Assembly: GCF_900113115.1 (NCBI RefSeq) | Contig: NZ_FOOF01000002.1 | Span: 62,001 to 126,000 of the forward strand | Direction of reading: 5' to 3' | Source: Duganella sp. CF458 | GTDB lineage: Bacteria; Pseudomonadota; Gammaproteobacteria; Burkholderiales; Burkholderiaceae_D | DNA length: 64,000 nucleotides | In this document: positions 15,354-27,059 of the stretch, in pieces | How the letters are laid out: the number at the start of each line of letters is the position of its first letter | Position numbering within the stretch: position 1 is the first letter of the stretch | Notes under the pieces: generated by a model | The model's database searches: none | Told to the model about the DNA's origin: nothing | Seen by the model: only the letters and a program-made list of their open reading frames with translations | Program-made: the position numbers and the translations under genes

Positions 15354-16405
15354 TCGGTTTCCCTAACAGTGAAATGGCATTCTGCGCGCAATCCGTGTGG
15401 CGCAACTTCATGCAGGTCGAGGCGGGACGTGTCGCCATAGGTAGCGCGCAGCCGTGTGCGCACATTGGCGAGGCCGGCCCCTGGCGTGGCCGATTCGGAC
15501 ATGCCAACTCCGGTGTCTGCCACCCAGACATTGACAGCTCCGCTGGCATGATCGCATCTGGCACCCACGTCAATGCGGCCGCCTTCGGTCGTGGGGTCAA
15601 TGCCGTGGCGGATGGCGTTTTCAACAAGCGTTAGCAGGGCCATGGCGGGAAAGCGCAGGCCTGCCAATTCTGGCGCAACCGATAGCGTGTATTCGAGCCT
15701 GTCGGGCATTCGCATCCGCATGAGCGAGAGGTAGGCTTCGACCAGTTGCAGTTCCTTGCCCAGCGTCGCGTCGGCGTCGGCCAGGTGTGGACCGGCGGCG
15801 CGCAGGTAGTTGATCAAGTGGCGCAGCACAGGCGCGGCGTTGGGTGAACCCGTTTCCACCAGGGCCTGGATGTTGGCCAGAGTGTTGAACAGGAAGTGTG
15901 GTTCGATCTGTGCCTGCAACAAACGCAGGCGGGCGTCGAGCAGGCTGCGTTCCAACGAGTCTTTTTCGCTCGCAGTGCGCGCGCGTTCGGCCTTTTCGCG
16001 CGCCTTGCGTTCAAAGCGTAAGGCGAACGCCGCTGAAGCGAGCCCGCATATCCACGAAACCAGCGTCAGGACGACGAAGGCGCCCGCGCCCTCCACTTTT
16101 TCCAGGTACTTCCCTGCATTCGGCCATTCCGCGACGATAAACGTGACCATGGAGGCGATCGGCGCCAGCAGTACGATGGACAGCAGGCGCAATGCTGCGT
16201 GGCGCCGCGCTGTTGCGTAGAACGCGAACAGGAACAGCGCGCCAATGAATCCAATGCGCGAGAATACCGGCAGGAAGGCTGTGGAAAACAGTGCCGTTAA
16301 TCCCCAGGACAATTGCAGCGCGATGAACAGCGCGACGCCGGCTTGACGGAGTGTCGGCAGGCTGCGCGGCAACTGGTCGGCAGGGGTGGTTGAGTTGATA
16401 GGCAT
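15332..16405 (-). CDS. Sensor histidine kinase of LytS/YehU type
   Basis: A 357-residue membrane kinase: about four membrane segments in residues 20-130, a charged coiled-coil linker (FERKAREKAERARTASEK), the His_kinase domain with QIEPHFLFNTLANIQ (phosphoacceptor His170), and a GHKL ATPase with LVENAIRHGID and VADTGVGM. No extracellular sensor domain is visible, so the signal is probably sensed in the membrane. It is the first gene of the pair and overlaps the regulator gene. Confidence 0.9.
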   Translation of the reverse strand: MPINSTTPADQLPRSLPTLRQAGVALFIALQLSWGLTALFSTAFLPVFSRIGFIGALFLFAFYATARRHAALRLLSIVLLAPIASMVTFIVAEWPNAGKYLEKVEGAGAFVVLTLVSWICGLASAAFALRFERKAREKAERARTASEKDSLERSLLDARLRLLQAQIEPHFLFNTLANIQALVETGSPNAAPVLRHLINYLRAAGPHLADADATLGKELQLVEAYLSLMRMRMPDRLEYTLSVAPELAGLRFPAMALLTLVENAIRHGIDPTTEGGRIDVGARCDHASGAVNVWVADTGVGMSESATPGAGLANVRTRLRATYGDTSRLDLHEVAPHGLRAECHFTVRETECSPSLP

Positions 16406-16544
16406 GCAAGTACGATAATCGCTTCGCGGCCGTCATTCAACCCCAGTAAACCGTCATTCATCGCAGGATTCCGGGGACCAGGCTGTGCTTTCGCGCGTGC
16501 GCATCTAAGGTGGAGCAGTCAATCTAACCCCTCAAGGATCCGCC

Positions 16545-17372
16545 ATGACGACTGCTGCCGCCACTTCTTTCCCCATCCCCCATCGAGTACGCCACACAAG
16601 CGCGCTGAAGGTCGCCGCTGCCTTCTGGTTCGCCGTCACCGCCGTAGGCCAATCGCTCTTCGTGCTGTATATCCTGGGCTTTCACGGCCGCGCACTGGTG
16701 CAAGGCCAACCGGAAGCGGTGAACAAGGTACTGCCCAAGGGTTACGTGCCGGGCGATTTGTTGGGCAACGTGGCGCTGTTCATGCACATAGCCTTTGCTG
16801 TCGCGATTATTGGCGGCGGCTTGCTGCAACTGCTGCCACAGCTGCGCACCATCGCTCCAAGGCTGCACCGCTGGAACGGACGCAGCTATGTAACGCTTGC
16901 CGTTGTTTCCAGCCTGGCCGGCATGTTCATGATGCTGACTCGGGGCACGGTAGGTGGGCCCTTCATGTATGCCGGCATGACGCTCGATGCGCTGCTGGTG
17001 CTGGCATTCGCCTGCTTGACTGTGCGCGAAGCGCGCGCGCGGCGCTTCGACAGCCACCGTCGCTGGGCATTGCGCCTGTTCATGGCCGTCAGCGCGGTGT
17101 GGTTCTTCCGCGTTGGCCTCATGGGATGGCTGGTCATCAACGGCGGCCCGGTCGGCTTTGATCCGGTGAGCTTCCGCGGCCCCTTCCTGGACGTGCTGGC
17201 GTTCGCGCAATACCTGCTGCCGTTGGCCGTGCTGGAACTCTACTTCCGCGCACAGTCCAGCCGCAATGCATTGGCCAGCCGCGTCATGGCGGCAGGCCTG
17301 TTGGCGGCCACCGCATTCATGGGGGTTGGCATCTTCGGCGCCGCGATGGGGATGTGGCTGCCGCGCCTGTAA
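16545..17372 (+). CDS. DUF2306 membrane protein
   Basis: A 275-residue protein with about seven membrane helices. The features fit DUF2306: LHRWNGRSYVTLAVVSSLAGM in the middle (quoted part of a longer stretch), FDSHRRWALRLFMAVSAVWF with a conserved His-Arg pair between helices, and no hydrophilic domain. The family is distantly related to cytochrome-like membrane proteins and has no assigned function. The start follows AAGGATCC. It is divergent from the LytS/LytTR pair across about 140 bases and ends at the terminator shared with the ATP synthase operon. Confidence 0.82.
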   Translation: MTTAAATSFPIPHRVRHTSALKVAAAFWFAVTAVGQSLFVLYILGFHGRALVQGQPEAVNKVLPKGYVPGDLLGNVALFMHIAFAVAIIGGGLLQLLPQLRTIAPRLHRWNGRSYVTLAVVSSLAGMFMMLTRGTVGGPFMYAGMTLDALLVLAFACLTVREARARRFDSHRRWALRLFMAVSAVWFFRVGLMGWLVINGGPVGFDPVSFRGPFLDVLAFAQYLLPLAVLELYFRAQSSRNALASRVMAAGLLAATAFMGVGIFGAAMGMWLPRL

Positions 17373-17399
17373 AAGAAAAAGGCAGCCGAAGCTGCCTTT
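17373..17399. terminator. Bidirectional terminator between DUF2306 gene and atpC
   Basis: AAAGGCAGC (17378-17386) pairs with GCTGCCTTT (17391-17399) around a tetraloop. Read on the minus strand the loop is TTCG and the stem is followed by a T-rich tract, a strong terminator for the ATP synthase operon; on the plus strand it ends the DUF2306 gene. Confidence 0.88.
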
Positions 17400-17421
17400 C
17401 CAATGCGGCGAGAAAAAGGGA

Positions 17422-17847
17422 TCAGCCCTTGATCTTGCGCAGTTTTGCGATTGCTGCCAGCTGGCCGATAGCCGCTGCCAGTTCCGCTTGTGCTTTCGCG
17501 TAGTCGATACCGGTCTTGTTGTTGGCCATCGATTCTTCCGCCAGTTTCTTGGCAGCTTCAGCTTTGGCTTCATCCAGGTCGTGACCACGGATCGCGGTGT
17601 CAGCCAGGACCGTCACAGCGTTTGGCTGCACTTCCAGCAGGCCGCCGGCGACGAAGACGAACTCTTCTTCTGCCTGGCCTGGAATCTGGATGCGCACCGC
17701 GCCTGGACGGATACGGGTGATCAGCGGGGTGTGCTTAGGGTAGATACCCAGCTCGCCCTGCTCGCCCGGCAACGCCACGAAAGTCGCTTCGCCCGAGAAG
17801 ATCTGCTCTTCGGCCGAAACCACATCAACGTGAATAGTGTTTGCCAT
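17422..17847 (-). CDS. atpC: F1Fo ATP synthase subunit epsilon
   Basis: A 141-residue epsilon subunit, last gene of the operon. The N-terminal beta sandwich starts [19 protein letters not shown] and contains [19 protein letters not shown]; the C-terminal helical hairpin is [14 protein letters not shown] followed by [18 protein letters not shown]. Epsilon is part of the rotor and can inhibit ATP hydrolysis through its C-terminal helices. It is separated from atpD by 54 bases that hold a small hairpin, and is followed by a strong terminator. Confidence 0.97.
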   Translation of the reverse strand: MANTIHVDVVSAEEQIFSGEATFVALPGEQGELGIYPKHTPLITRIRPGAVRIQIPGQAEEEFVFVAGGLLEVQPNAVTVLADTAIRGHDLDEAKAEAAKKLAEESMANNKTGIDYAKAQAELAAAIGQLAAIAKLRKIKG

Positions 17848-17866
17848 GTTTATCCTCTGTAGCTAT

Positions 17867-17889
17867 AGCGGCCCCGTTACGAGGCCGCT
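17867..17889 (-). other. Intercistronic hairpin between atpD and atpC
   Basis: AGCGGCC (17867-17873) pairs with GGCCGCT (17883-17889), the loop containing CGTTACG. A hairpin with a similar GGCCCGTTAC core lies between atpA and atpG. Both sit in short gaps of the operon and may tune mRNA processing or stoichiometry. Confidence 0.55.
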
Positions 17890-17901
17890 ACGACAATCGA
17901 A

Positions 17902-19332
<1,431 letters not shown>

Positions 19333-20205
19333 TTAAACCGCTGCCGCACCGGCGACGATTTCAGACAGTTCTTTGGTAATTGCAGCCTGGCGGGTCTTGT
19401 TGTAGACCAGCTTCAGCTCACCGATCACGTTGCCGGCGTTGTCCGATGCGGACTTCATCGCCACCATACGCGCCGATTGCTCGGACGCCAGGTTTTCTGC
19501 AACGGCCTGGTACACCAGCGCTTCAATGTAGCGCTCGAGCAGCTCGTCGATCACGGAAGCAGCGTCCGGCTCGTAGATGTAATCCCAGTTGTGGGACTTG
19601 TCATCGGCCTTCATCTTGTCCGCGGTCAGCGGCAACAGCTGCTCGACCAACGGTTCTTGCTTCATCGTGTTGATGAACTTGGTGTAGCACAGGTAAACGG
19701 CGTCCAGTTTGCCTTCCTGGAATTTCTCCAGCATCACTTGCACTGGGCCGATCAGCTTTTCCAGGTGCGGCGTATCGCCGATCTGGGTAGCTTGTGCGAC
19801 CACTGGTACACCGATGCGGTTCAGGAAGCCCAAACCTTTGTTACCAATTGCGACTGCTTCAATCTTGTTGCCTGCAGCTTCCAGCTCGCGGGTCTTGTTG
19901 GTCACCATACGCAGAACGTTGGTGTTCATACCACCGCACAGACCCTTGTCGGTCGTGACGATGATAAAGCCCACAGCCTTGGCTTCCGTACCGGCTTCAG
20001 CCAGGAACGGGTGCGTGTACTCGGGGTTGGCATTCGCCAAGTTTGCAGCGATATTACGAATCTTGTCACTGTAGGGACGGGCGGCGCGCATACGGTCCTG
20101 CGCCTTGCGCATTTTCGATGCGGCGACCATTTCCATCGCCTTGGTGATCTTCTTCGTATTCTCTACGCTCTTGATCTTGCCACGTATCTCTTTGCCTGCT
20201 GCCAT
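19333..20205 (-). CDS. atpG: F1Fo ATP synthase subunit gamma
   Basis: A 290-residue central-stalk subunit. The N-terminal helix [20 protein letters not shown] and the C-terminal helix [18 protein letters not shown], with [16 protein letters not shown] after it, form the coiled coil that rotates in the alpha3beta3 ring. [13 protein letters not shown] in the middle is the conserved Rossmann-like part. It lies 30 bases before atpD, and a hairpin separates it from atpA. Confidence 0.98.
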   Translation of the reverse strand: MAAGKEIRGKIKSVENTKKITKAMEMVAASKMRKAQDRMRAARPYSDKIRNIAANLANANPEYTHPFLAEAGTEAKAVGFIIVTTDKGLCGGMNTNVLRMVTNKTRELEAAGNKIEAVAIGNKGLGFLNRIGVPVVAQATQIGDTPHLEKLIGPVQVMLEKFQEGKLDAVYLCYTKFINTMKQEPLVEQLLPLTADKMKADDKSHNWDYIYEPDAASVIDELLERYIEALVYQAVAENLASEQSARMVAMKSASDNAGNVIGELKLVYNKTRQAAITKELSEIVAGAAAV

Positions 20206-20223
20206 GATCCTTCTCCTTTGCGG

Positions 20224-20245
20224 GGTGGCCCGTTACCGGGCCACC
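20224..20245 (-). other. Intercistronic hairpin between atpA and atpG
   Basis: GGTGGCCCG (20224-20232) pairs perfectly with CGGGCCACC (20237-20245) around a TTAC loop. It fills most of the 45-base gap between the atpA stop and the atpG start and has no T-run, so it is not a terminator. Confidence 0.6.
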
Positions 20246-20250
20246 AGGTA

Positions 20251-21792
20251 TTAGTTTGCGAAGGATTTCTTGAAATCAGCAATGGCGGCCGACAGCGCAG
20301 CTTCGCCGTCTTTGTCCAGTTGCTTGGTTTCTTCGATCTTGGCCAGCAGTGCGGAGTGCTTGGTCTTCAGGAACGAGTGCAGTTCGGCTTCGAAAGCCAG
20401 CACGCGCTTGACTGGAACGCTGTCCAGGAAGCCTTTGTTCACTGCGAACAGGGAAGCGCCCATCAGGGAAATCGACAGCGGCGAGTACTGAGCCTGCTTC
20501 AGCAGTTCGGTCACGCGGGCACCGCGGTCCAGCTGCTTACGGGTCGATTCGTCGAGGTCGGAAGCGAACTGCGCGAACGCAGCCAGTTCACGGTACTGTG
20601 CCAAGTCGGTACGGATACCGCCGGACAGGTTCTTGATGACCTTGGTCTGCGCAGCGCCACCAACGCGGGACACCGAGATACCTGCGTTAATCGCAGGACG
20701 GATACCGGAGTTGAACAGCGAGGTTTCCAGGAAGATCTGGCCGTCGGTAATCGAAATCACGTTGGTTGGAACGAACGCGGAAACGTCGCCAGCCTGGGTT
20801 TCGATGATCGGCAGTGCGGTCAGGGAACCGGTCTTGCCTTTGACAGCGCCCTTGGTGAAGGCTTCGACGTAGTCGGCGTTCACGCGCGCTGCGCGTTCCA
20901 GCAGACGGCTGTGCAGGTAGAACACGTCGCCTGGGTATGCTTCGCGGCCTGGTGGCCGGCGCAGCAGCAGGGAAATCTGACGGTAAGCAACTGCTTGCTT
21001 GGACAGGTCATCGTACACGATCAGAGCGTCTTCGCCGCGGTCGCGGAAGTATTCGCCCATGGTGCAACCGGAGTAAGCCGAGATGTACTGCATTGCTGCG
21101 GATTCCGAAGCGGAAGCGGCAACAACAATGGTGTACTCCATCGCGCCGTGCTGTTCCAGGGAACGCACGATGTTCTTGATGGTCGATGCTTTCTGGCCGA
21201 TAGCAACGTAGATACAGGTAACGCCCTGGCCTTTTTGGTTGATGATGGCATCAACTGCAACGGCGGACTTACCGGTCTGGCGGTCGCCAATGATCAGCTC
21301 ACGCTGGCCACGGCCGATTGGTACCATCGCATCGATCGACTTCAGGCCGGTCTGCATAGGCTGGCCGACGGACTCACGGGCGATAACGCCTGGAGCGATC
21401 TTTTCGATTGGGGAGGTCAGGCTGGTGTTAACAGGACCTTTGCCGTCGATCGGCTGGCCCAGTGCGTTAACCACGCGGCCGCACAGTTCAGGACCGATTG
21501 GCACTTCCAGAATACGGCCGGTGCACTTGACGGTGTCGCCTTCGGAGATGTGCTCGTAGGCGCCCAGGATAACGGCACCAACGGAGTCACGCTCCAGGTT
21601 CATTGCCAGGCCAAAGGTGTTGCCTGGGAATTCCAGCATCTCACCTTGCATCACGTCCGACAGGCCGTGGATGCGGCAGATACCGTCTGCTACGGAAATT
21701 ACGGTGCCTTGATTGCGCACTTCAGCGCCGCCGTCAATGCCTTGGATCCGGCTCTTGATCAGCTCGCTGATTTCGGATGGGTTGAGTTGCAT
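20251..21792 (-). CDS. atpA: F1Fo ATP synthase subunit alpha
   Basis: A 513-residue regulatory subunit of the F1 head. The P-loop is GDRQTGKSA (169-177); the family signature [17 protein letters not shown] is present; the N-terminus [16 protein letters not shown] is the typical short helix that contacts delta. Normal length, no frameshift. It lies between atpH (48-base gap) and atpG. Confidence 0.99.
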   Translation of the reverse strand: MQLNPSEISELIKSRIQGIDGGAEVRNQGTVISVADGICRIHGLSDVMQGEMLEFPGNTFGLAMNLERDSVGAVILGAYEHISEGDTVKCTGRILEVPIGPELCGRVVNALGQPIDGKGPVNTSLTSPIEKIAPGVIARESVGQPMQTGLKSIDAMVPIGRGQRELIIGDRQTGKSAVAVDAIINQKGQGVTCIYVAIGQKASTIKNIVRSLEQHGAMEYTIVVAASASESAAMQYISAYSGCTMGEYFRDRGEDALIVYDDLSKQAVAYRQISLLLRRPPGREAYPGDVFYLHSRLLERAARVNADYVEAFTKGAVKGKTGSLTALPIIETQAGDVSAFVPTNVISITDGQIFLETSLFNSGIRPAINAGISVSRVGGAAQTKVIKNLSGGIRTDLAQYRELAAFAQFASDLDESTRKQLDRGARVTELLKQAQYSPLSISLMGASLFAVNKGFLDSVPVKRVLAFEAELHSFLKTKHSALLAKIEETKQLDKDGEAALSAAIADFKKSFAN

Positions 21793-21840
21793 ACTAACTC
21801 CTAAATGTTTTCTCTCTAGCTGTCGCGAAAGGCGGCCTGA

Positions 21841-22374
21841 TTAGGCGACCAGCGCGGAACGCAGCTGCTGCAGCTTGGCGTTGACCGAAGTGTCCAGCAC
21901 TTCGTCGCCAACCACGACGCGAACGCCACCGATCAGCGATGGATCGACCGACACGACTGGTTTGAGCTTGCGGCTGAATTTCTTTTCCAGCGTCTTGATC
22001 AGCTCGGCCACTTGGGCCTCGCTCATGTCGAATGCGCTCGTGATTTCGGCGTCTGCCGCACCTTCGGCCGCATTCTTCAGCAGCGCGAATTGGGCACCGA
22101 TTTCCGGCAGCAATGCGATACGACCGTTTTCGATCAGCATCGAGAGGAAGTTGTTCGCTTCCGCGTTGAGCGGCGATTTCAGCAAGGCCTTGATGGCTGC
22201 GATGACATCGCTATCCAGAACTTTTGGATTGCGGGCATATGCCAGCACCTCTTCATGCGAACCGATCTGGGCCAGTTCGGACACCAGATCGGACCACTGC
22301 GCGAGGTTGCCAGCCTGGGCTACGCGGAAGAGAGCTTCCGCGTAAGGACGGGCGACGGTTGCGAGCTCTGCCAT
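21841..22374 (-). CDS. atpH: F1Fo ATP synthase subunit delta
   Basis: A 177-residue peripheral-stalk subunit that links F1 alpha to the b dimer. It starts [20 protein letters not shown], with the conserved RPYAEALF box, and ends with the signature [20 protein letters not shown] followed by [11 protein letters not shown]. It lies two bases downstream of atpF, so translation is probably coupled. Confidence 0.98.
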   Translation of the reverse strand: MAELATVARPYAEALFRVAQAGNLAQWSDLVSELAQIGSHEEVLAYARNPKVLDSDVIAAIKALLKSPLNAEANNFLSMLIENGRIALLPEIGAQFALLKNAAEGAADAEITSAFDMSEAQVAELIKTLEKKFSRKLKPVVSVDPSLIGGVRVVVGDEVLDTSVNAKLQQLRSALVA

Positions 22375-22376
22375 AA

Positions 22377-22847
22377 TCAGAGCTCGGTAGCCAGGCGAGA
22401 CAGCAGGTCAGCGTGAGCCGACGCGTTGACTTCGCGCTTCAAGATTTGCTCGGCGCCCTTCACAGCCAGGTCAGCCACTTGACCACGCAGAGCTTCGCGG
22501 GCCTGGGTTACTTGCTGCTCAGCTTCAGCTTTAGCTTGTGCCACGATGCGGGCAGCTTCGGCTTGTGCGTTTGCTTTGATTTCTTCTGCGACCAGTTGAG
22601 CACGCTTTTCAGCGTCCGCAACGAGCGACGAGGCATCGTTACGGGCAGCGGTCATGGCTTCAGCAGCAGCTTTTTCAGCTTTCTGCATGGAAGCCTGACC
22701 TTGGTCGGCGGCAGCCAAACCATCTGCAATTCGCTTGGCACGCTCATCCAGCGCGTTGTTCAGCGCTGGGAATACGAACTTCATCGAGAACCAAACGAGC
22801 ACCGCGAAGGTGATCATCTGACCGATGAGAGACATATTGATGTTCAT
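22377..22847 (-). CDS. atpF: F1Fo ATP synthase subunit b
   Basis: A 156-residue stator subunit: one N-terminal membrane helix ([20 protein letters not shown]) and then a long Ala/Glu/Lys/Gln-rich helix that dimerises as a right-handed coiled coil ([20 protein letters not shown]). Length matches the E. coli type. The protein holds the stator from the membrane to delta. It lies between atpE (40-base gap) and atpH. Confidence 0.98.
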   Translation of the reverse strand: MNINMSLIGQMITFAVLVWFSMKFVFPALNNALDERAKRIADGLAAADQGQASMQKAEKAAAEAMTAARNDASSLVADAEKRAQLVAEEIKANAQAEAARIVAQAKAEAEQQVTQAREALRGQVADLAVKGAEQILKREVNASAHADLLSRLATEL

Positions 22848-22887
22848 ACCTTGCTCCTAGAAAGAGTTTCCCCGGTTGGAGCGTTAA

Positions 22888-23181
<294 letters not shown>

Positions 23182-23238
23182 TTAAAAAAAACGAAAATAC
23201 CAAAAAACTAAAACCAAATACTACGAATAAGTTGCTGA

Positions 23239-24051
<813 letters not shown>

Positions 24052-24058
24052 TTAATGA

Positions 24059-24427
24059 TTAAATCTTGAGCAGCGACAGCCAATAAGCCAGGGTTGCCAC
24101 TACGAATCCTAGGATCAGCCATAACCAGGCGGCTGACTTAAACAGCACCAGTGCACAAATAAACAGCACTGCCGTTACAAATACCTTCAGCATCTCGGCG
24201 CGAAAGTGCGTCCGAAATGCTTTCTTTGCATCATCGGTGCCGCGCGCTACCATCAGCGCGTAGATCAGGCTACCGATCACTGCCATACCGCCGCCCACGG
24301 CTGCGGACCAGCCTTTTTCCACCCCGGCGAAAAGCGCCACGGTGGCGGAAAAGAGGACGGCGATTGTGAATTGCAGGGCAACTACTCGGAAGACTGGCCA
24401 GGCGATACTTCTTGAAGAATCACTCAC
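24059..24427 (-). CDS. atpI: ATP synthase subunit I (AtpI)
   Basis: A 122-residue protein with four membrane helices (FRVVALQFTIAVLFSATVAL, AVGGGMAVIGSLIYALMVA and two near the C-terminus). AtpI assists c-ring assembly and is the usual first gene of the operon. The GTG at 24427 is preferred because AAGGA lies 10 bases before it. A longer GTG start at 24457 would sit only a few bases after a TATAAT box and would leave no leader, so it is unlikely if that promoter is used. Confidence 0.88.
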   Translation of the reverse strand: MSDSSRSIAWPVFRVVALQFTIAVLFSATVALFAGVEKGWSAAVGGGMAVIGSLIYALMVARGTDDAKKAFRTHFRAEMLKVFVTAVLFICALVLFKSAAWLWLILGFVVATLAYWLSLLKI

Positions 24428-24460
24428 TTGCCACCATTCCTTTAGACCCAAAGACACGGG

Positions 24461-24490
24461 ATTATAGTTTGTTTACATCACCAAGGTCAA
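24461..24490 (-). promoter_or_regulatory. Sigma-70 type promoter of the ATP synthase operon
   Basis: On the minus strand TTGACC (24485-24490) and a consensus TATAAT (24461-24466) are 18 bases apart and point at atpI. It is the clearest promoter in the window and also decides the atpI start. Confidence 0.8.
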
Positions 24491-24586
24491 ACGTGGTGCA
24501 TCGCAAAAAGTCGCTCTAACAACAACTTATTCTGCTGAAAAGGTAGGCATTTGGCGATTACTTGGCGGGTAATCGAAACCGGCAAA

Positions 24587-24617
24587 CCGGTGTCTGACCC
24601 GCAGGGTCAGACACCGG
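24587..24617. repeat. Perfect REP-like hairpin between parB and atpI
   Basis: CCGGTGTCTGACCC (24587-24600) pairs perfectly with GGGTCAGACACCGG (24604-24617) around GCA. No T-run follows on either strand. The shape is that of an interspersed REP-type element, although the sequence differs from the palindromes around the RAYT gene at 47 kb. Confidence 0.6.
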
Positions 24618-24639
24618 ACACGCGACCGCTGTACCGGTT

Positions 24640-25527
24640 TCAGCCGCGCAGACGGGCAATCACCCCATCCAGGATATCGAGATCGGCAAAGTCGATAATC
24701 ATCTGGCCGCGACCCTTGGCCCCCATCTTGAACACAACCGAAGTTGCCAAGGCATCCGACAGCTCCTCTTCCAGCCGCTTGATATCGCCCGATTTTTCCT
24801 TGGCGCGGGCGGTCGGCTTGGCCTTCGCCTCTTCCATATGGTTGTGGACAAGTTTCTCCGTCTCGCGCACCGACAGTCGTTTCGCTACAACAACATTCGC
24901 CAAAGCAATTTGCGATGCCGCGTCGACAGCCAACAGGGCACGCGCATGTCCCATGTCAATATCGCCAGCCATCAGCATGGTCTGCACCGGCTCCGCCAGG
25001 TTCAACAAGCGCAGCAAATTGGAAACCGCCGAACGCGAACGGCCGACAGCCTGCGCCGCCTGCTCGTGGGTGAACGAAAAATCGGTAATCAGCCGATGGA
25101 TGCCTTGCGCCTCTTCCAATGGATTCAGGTCTTCGCGCTGGATGTTTTCGATCAGGGCCATGGCGGCCGCGGTCGTATCATCCACATCCTTCACCAGGAC
25201 CGGCACAGTTTCCAATCCGGCAAGTTGCGCCGCACGGAAGCGACGTTCGCCGGCGATGATTTCATATTTGACATGGCCGCTTGCCTTGTCGATGCCAACC
25301 GGACGAACCAGCAGCGGCTGGATGATGCCCTGGGTCTTGATCGACGACGCCAACTCGGCCAGGCCCCCCTCATCCATCTGGGTGCGCGGCTGATATTTAC
25401 CGGCTTGCAAGAATTGCACCGCCATCTCCGAAGGAGTCGGGTGCGAGGTTGGATTGGATGGGTCTTCGTCGCCGCCGAGCAGCGCGTCGAGTCCGCGGCC
25501 GAGGCCTTTCATTTTTTTGGTAGCCAT
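24640..25527 (-). CDS. parB: Chromosome-partitioning protein ParB
   Basis: A 295-residue ParB/Spo0J protein: N-terminal GLGRGLDALLGGD, the CTP-binding core with box II GERRFRAAQLAG (93-104), the helix-turn-helix FTHEQAAQAVGRSRSAVSNL that reads parS, and a C-terminal dimerisation domain ending DLDILDGVIARLRG. It spreads from parS as a CTP-dependent clamp. Three parS sites (two perfect) lie 3.5-4.7 kb away beyond mnmG. parA is directly upstream, with a 15-base gap holding a TGTGGATAA. Confidence 0.98.
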   Translation of the reverse strand: MATKKMKGLGRGLDALLGGDEDPSNPTSHPTPSEMAVQFLQAGKYQPRTQMDEGGLAELASSIKTQGIIQPLLVRPVGIDKASGHVKYEIIAGERRFRAAQLAGLETVPVLVKDVDDTTAAAMALIENIQREDLNPLEEAQGIHRLITDFSFTHEQAAQAVGRSRSAVSNLLRLLNLAEPVQTMLMAGDIDMGHARALLAVDAASQIALANVVVAKRLSVRETEKLVHNHMEEAKAKPTARAKEKSGDIKRLEEELSDALATSVVFKMGAKGRGQMIIDFADLDILDGVIARLRG

Positions 25528-25542
25528 TGTGGATAAGTCCGC

Positions 25543-26313
25543 TTACATTTTCTTGATACGTTTAACCATCTCGGCGCCGAAGGCGATGTAGGCTTGCGCG
25601 CCTTTCGACGTCGGATCGAAGGTCACGCCCGGCATCCCGTAGGACGGCGCCTCGGCCAGTCGCACATTGCGCGGAATGATGGTCTTGAATACTTTGTCGC
25701 CGAAGTGCTGCTCGAGCTGGGCCGAGACTTGTTGCGACAGCGTCATGCGCGGATCGAACATCACGCGCAGCAGGCCAATAATCTTCAGGTCCGGGTTCAG
25801 ATTGGCGTGCACCTTCTTGATGGTGTTGACCAGGTCGGACAAACCTTCCAGTGCGTAGTACTCGCACTGCATAGGAATGACCACGCCGTGCGCCGCGCAC
25901 AGGCCGTTCAAAGTCAGCATCGACAGCGCGGGTGGGCAATCGATCAGCATGAAGTCATAGTCTTTGGCTACCGCGCCCAACGCGTCACGCAGGCGGCGCT
26001 CACGGTTCTCGAGTTGCACCATCTCGACTTCCGCGCCGGCCAGTTCGCGGTTGGCAGGCAGCACGTCAAAGCCACCGGGCTCCGAACGCACGCGTGCAGT
26101 CGCTACGTCGGCCGTGCCGAGCAAAACTTCATATGTGGAAGCTTGAAGCGTCGCCTTGTTGATCCCCGCACCCATTGTCGCGTTACCTTGAGGATCGAGG
26201 TCAACAAGCAACACTCGCTGATTAAGTTTGGCCAGGCCGGCGGCCAGGTTCACAGTCGTGGTAGTCTTACCTACGCCACCCTTTTGATTTGCTACACAGA
26301 AAATTTTGGCCAT
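25543..26313 (-). CDS. parA: Chromosome-partitioning ATPase ParA (Soj)
   Basis: A 256-residue ParA with the deviant Walker A KGGVGKTTT (11-19), LLVDLDPQGNA as the A' motif and LIDCPPALSML as Walker B. There is no N-terminal HTH, so it is the chromosomal (type Ib-like/Soj) form. With ParB and parS it segregates origins. A 98-base AT-rich gap with GTATAAAC palindromes lies upstream and probably holds its promoter. Confidence 0.98.
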   Translation of the reverse strand: MAKIFCVANQKGGVGKTTTTVNLAAGLAKLNQRVLLVDLDPQGNATMGAGINKATLQASTYEVLLGTADVATARVRSEPGGFDVLPANRELAGAEVEMVQLENRERRLRDALGAVAKDYDFMLIDCPPALSMLTLNGLCAAHGVVIPMQCEYYALEGLSDLVNTIKKVHANLNPDLKIIGLLRVMFDPRMTLSQQVSAQLEQHFGDKVFKTIIPRNVRLAEAPSYGMPGVTFDPTSKGAQAYIAFGAEMVKRIKKM

Positions 26314-26347
26314 CGAGTTTTCTTATATGGTCTAAATCATTTATTCG

Positions 26348-26400
26348 GTATAAACCGTTTATACTATTTATTTCGTATAAACGATTGAAATTATTTATAC
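26348..26400. promoter_or_regulatory. GTATAAAC/GTTTATAC repeats upstream of parA
   Basis: A perfect 17-base palindrome GTATAAACCGTTTATAC (26348-26364), another GTATAAAC (26375-26382) and a near copy ATTTATAC (26393-26400) lie in the 98-base rsmG-parA gap. The spacing of related half-sites suggests an operator or a DNA-bending region; no binding protein is known to me. Confidence 0.5.
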
Positions 26401-26411
26401 TGTTTAGCCAG

Positions 26412-27059
26412 TTACGTCCTGCCAATGAATACCAGGTGGCGCTGCGCATCCAATCCTGGTACTTGCAATGGCTGTAGCTCGTTCACTTTCCATGGGTCTG
26501 GCAGTCGCTCCCGCTCCTCTGCCGGTGCCGTGCCTTTCAGGGCGATGAATCGCCCGCCCTCCGCCAGCAGGTGCCCGGACCAGTTCACAAAATCGCTGAG
26601 GTCCGCAAAGGCGCGCGAGGTGATAACGTCGTAAGGCGTCTTGACCTGCAGTTCCTGCACCTTCTTCGTGTACACCGTTACATTGCCCAGTTCCAGCTCT
26701 GCTTTCACCTGGTTCAGGAAGGCCGTCTTCTTGTGCACGATGTCGATCATCGACACTTTCATATCCGGCCTGGTGATTGCCAGCACCATGCCCGGCAAGC
26801 CGCCCCCTGCCCCAACGTCCAGCACATTCTGCGCATCCTTGAAGGCGGGCACCGCGGCCAGCGAATCCAGGACGTGCAGGGTCATCATTTCCATCGGGTC
26901 GCGCACGGCCGTCAGGTTGTACACCTTGTTCCACTTGTTCAGCAGGGCCAGGTAGTCCAGCAGTTTTTCCTGCTGTGCCTCGCTCAAGCCCAGGTCCAAC
27001 TGTTCGACACCGTTTTTCAGTACGTGCGCCAACGCGGCGCGATCAAACACCGCCATCAA
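26412..27059 (-). CDS. rsmG: 16S rRNA (guanine527-N7)-methyltransferase RsmG (GidB)
   Basis: A 215-residue SAM-dependent methyltransferase: N-terminal [20 protein letters not shown] and [10 protein letters not shown] are GidB hallmarks; motif I is [30 protein letters not shown] follows. It modifies G527 in 16S rRNA. It overlaps the mnmG stop by 4 bases (start 27059, with a second ATG at 27056), the usual gidA-gidB coupling near origins. Confidence 0.97.
   Translation of the reverse strand: MMAVFDRAALAHVLKNGVEQLDLGLSEAQQEKLLDYLALLNKWNKVYNLTAVRDPMEMMTLHVLDSLAAVPAFKDAQNVLDVGAGGGLPGMVLAITRPDMKVSMIDIVHKKTAFLNQVKAELELGNVTVYTKKVQELQVKTPYDVITSRAFADLSDFVNWSGHLLAEGGRFIALKGTAPAEERERLPDPWKVNELQPLQVPGLDAQRHLVFIGRT

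Noticed and set aside
19477-21804. Long open frame on the plus strand opposite atpG and atpA (775 codons)
   Set aside because: It is antisense to two certain genes; the composition mirrors the codon bias of the real strand and no family motif is present.
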